This document shows, piece by piece, positions 63,049 through 64,000 of a DNA stretch of 64,000 nucleotides (position 1 is its first letter; every line of letters starts with the position of its first letter). Under the pieces are notes generated by a model, which worked only from the letters and a program-made list of their open reading frames with translations, searched no databases and was not told the origin of the DNA. The position numbers and the translations under genes were made by a program. Origin of the DNA: Rhizobium tibeticum (GTDB lineage Bacteria > Pseudomonadota > Alphaproteobacteria > Rhizobiales > Rhizobiaceae); contig NZ_FOCV01000016.1 of NCBI RefSeq assembly GCF_900110205.1, forward strand, positions 62,001 to 126,000, written 5' to 3'.

Positions 63049-64000
63049 GTGCTGCGTCTCCAAACATTTGGCGAACTGCGTCTGACGGATGAGGCGGGCA
63101 ATGCCGTCGGCTATCCCGCCAAGGCGCTGTTGACGATGGCCTATCTCTTCACATGCACGGGGCACGCCCTCACCCGCCAAGAGGTCGCTGCGTTCCTATG
63201 GTCGGATGCCGAGCCCGATCAGGCCGGCCTCAATCTGCGTAAGCTCATCTCCCGTATTCGCCAGATCGATGACAGTGAGGCCGCGCCACTTAAGATTACC
63301 TCAGCGTCGATCGAACTGCAGGCGGGCCTCCTTTCCGTTGATGTTGAGATATTCGATGAGGCAAGGCCGCTGATGGATAGGCTGAAAGCCAGCAGCGACC
63401 TACTTCAGCGTGATTTCGCCGGCAATGTTCGCTCAGCAAGCAAGGCGATCGACAGCTGGATCGCGCGGGAGCAGCGCAGCCACAGGGTCAAGTTGCGGCA
63501 GATGCTCTTGGAGGCGGCGCCGTCTGCACAGGGCGCCGACGACTACCGAACTGTCTCCGGCGCTGCCTTGCAGTTGCTCGAGCAGGACCCAAGCGACGAG
63601 CCGCTTCGGGCGATCCTTCGCGGACTGCCTGGCGTTGCTGGCCCGGACGTGCTGGCGCTGAGCGACAGGCAAACGCGGAACTATGTGGTACCGGCGGAGG
63701 TGCAGAATGCAAACCGCCTGGAGCCCGAACCCCGGCCTGCGTCGAGCCTGCCGCGCCTGGTTTTGCTTCCTCCGACATCACAGGGCGGCGTCGTGGGGCT
63801 CTCGCTTGCCGGTGCGCTGATCGAGGATGTCACGATCGAGTTATGTGCGCTCAGGAACATTTCCATCGTCGCACCGCATACAGCCGAGCAAATTCGCCGC
63901 GACTCCGACAAAGCCGCCGTTATCGCTCGTCACTCTATCTCCTATCTCCTTGATACGAGACTTTCAGGCGAAGGTCTGTATGCTCAGCTTGTCTATTTTC
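63049..64000 (+). CDS. SARP/BTAD-type transcriptional activator, N-terminal part (3' end outside window)
   Basis: From the GTG at 63049, 317 residues are present without a stop. Residues 1-95 are a winged-helix DNA-binding domain of the SARP kind (LRLQTFGELRLTDEAGNAVG, then RQEVAAFLWSDAEPDQAGLN and LRKLISRIRQ). A helical BTAD-like region follows, then a segment with LSLAGALIEDVTIELCALRN and ISYLLDTRLSG that resembles the TolB-like part of rhizobial cyclase and regulator proteins. It follows the XRE gene by 3 bases. The sensing part is cut off. Confidence 0.78.
   Translation, partial: MLRLQTFGELRLTDEAGNAVGYPAKALLTMAYLFTCTGHALTRQEVAAFLWSDAEPDQAGLNLRKLISRIRQIDDSEAAPLKITSASIELQAGLLSVDVEIFDEARPLMDRLKASSDLLQRDFAGNVRSASKAIDSWIAREQRSHRVKLRQMLLEAAPSAQGADDYRTVSGAALQLLEQDPSDEPLRAILRGLPGVAGPDVLALSDRQTRNYVVPAEVQNANRLEPEPRPASSLPRLVLLPPTSQGGVVGLSLAGALIEDVTIELCALRNISIVAPHTAEQIRRDSDKAAVIARHSISYLLDTRLSGEGLYAQLVYF

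Noticed and set aside
1-64000. CRISPR array, tRNA or rRNA genes, complete insertion sequences
   Set aside because: No regularly spaced repeats, clover-leaf-like sequences or transposase frames with flanking inverted repeats were found by eye.

Overview
The window is GC-rich chromosome-like or chromid-like DNA of an alphaproteobacterium, most likely of the Rhizobiaceae (Rhizobium/Sinorhizobium/Agrobacterium type). The basis is the gene content: a hut operon with hutD, many ABC importers for small nutrients, an AttEFGH-like ABC cluster, and small DUF2934, DUF3309 and DUF2147 proteins. I cannot name the species from the sequence alone. No rRNA, tRNA, CRISPR array or intact insertion sequence was seen.

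Layout. 1-5.8 kb: histidine utilisation (hutI end, hutH, hutG, hutU, then hutD), with a broken toxin-antitoxin pair between hutU and hutD. 5.9-15.1 kb: a probable sulfur-scavenging island, with a taurine/sulfonate-type ABC importer, an FMN-dependent monooxygenase, metQNI facing it, an FAD/NAD(P)-binding protein and a carboxymuconolactone-decarboxylase-like protein. 15.3-21.7 kb: a polar amino-acid ABC importer whose operon carries an asparaginase-type Ntn hydrolase, then a LacI regulator and a degenerate M24 peptidase-like protein. 22.0-24.6 kb: a glyoxalase-fold protein and two Gfo/Idh/MocA dehydrogenases. 24.6-26.5 kb and 31.3-32.7 kb: stretches with gene relics and small proteins. 27.1-31.2 kb: an AttE/AttF-G/AttH-like export cluster. 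32.8-36.3 kb: a TPR-LuxR regulator beside a fusion of an apparently dead alpha/beta-hydrolase and a SAM methyltransferase. 36.7-38.2 kb: an Lrp regulator divergent from a nucleoside-recognition membrane protein, with two interlocking operator palindromes between them. 39.8-46.9 kb: a sugar ABC importer operon ending in a Gfo/Idh-aldo/keto reductase fusion, with a divergent AraC regulator. 47.0-51.2 kb: a LysR regulator, an IlvD/Edd-family sugar-acid dehydratase and an FAH-family enzyme, as in a Weimberg-type pathway. 52.6-60.7 kb: a frameshifted pepT, a Pot-like ABC operon (one permease frameshifted), a GntR regulator and uxuA. 62.6-64.0 kb: a second XRE regulator, paralogous to the one at 51.9 kb, followed by a SARP/BTAD-type activator cut by the window end.

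Most modules pair an importer with a regulator and one or two catabolic enzymes, as expected of a soil or rhizosphere bacterium using many carbon, nitrogen and sulfur sources. A recurring design is visible: each of the five solute-binding-protein genes is followed within about 35 bases by a GC-rich hairpin, four of them inside the operon and without a T-run. The most novel candidate is the TPR-LuxR plus pseudo-hydrolase/methyltransferase pair at 32.8-36.3 kb. Domain and family calls are by eye from motifs, not from searches.
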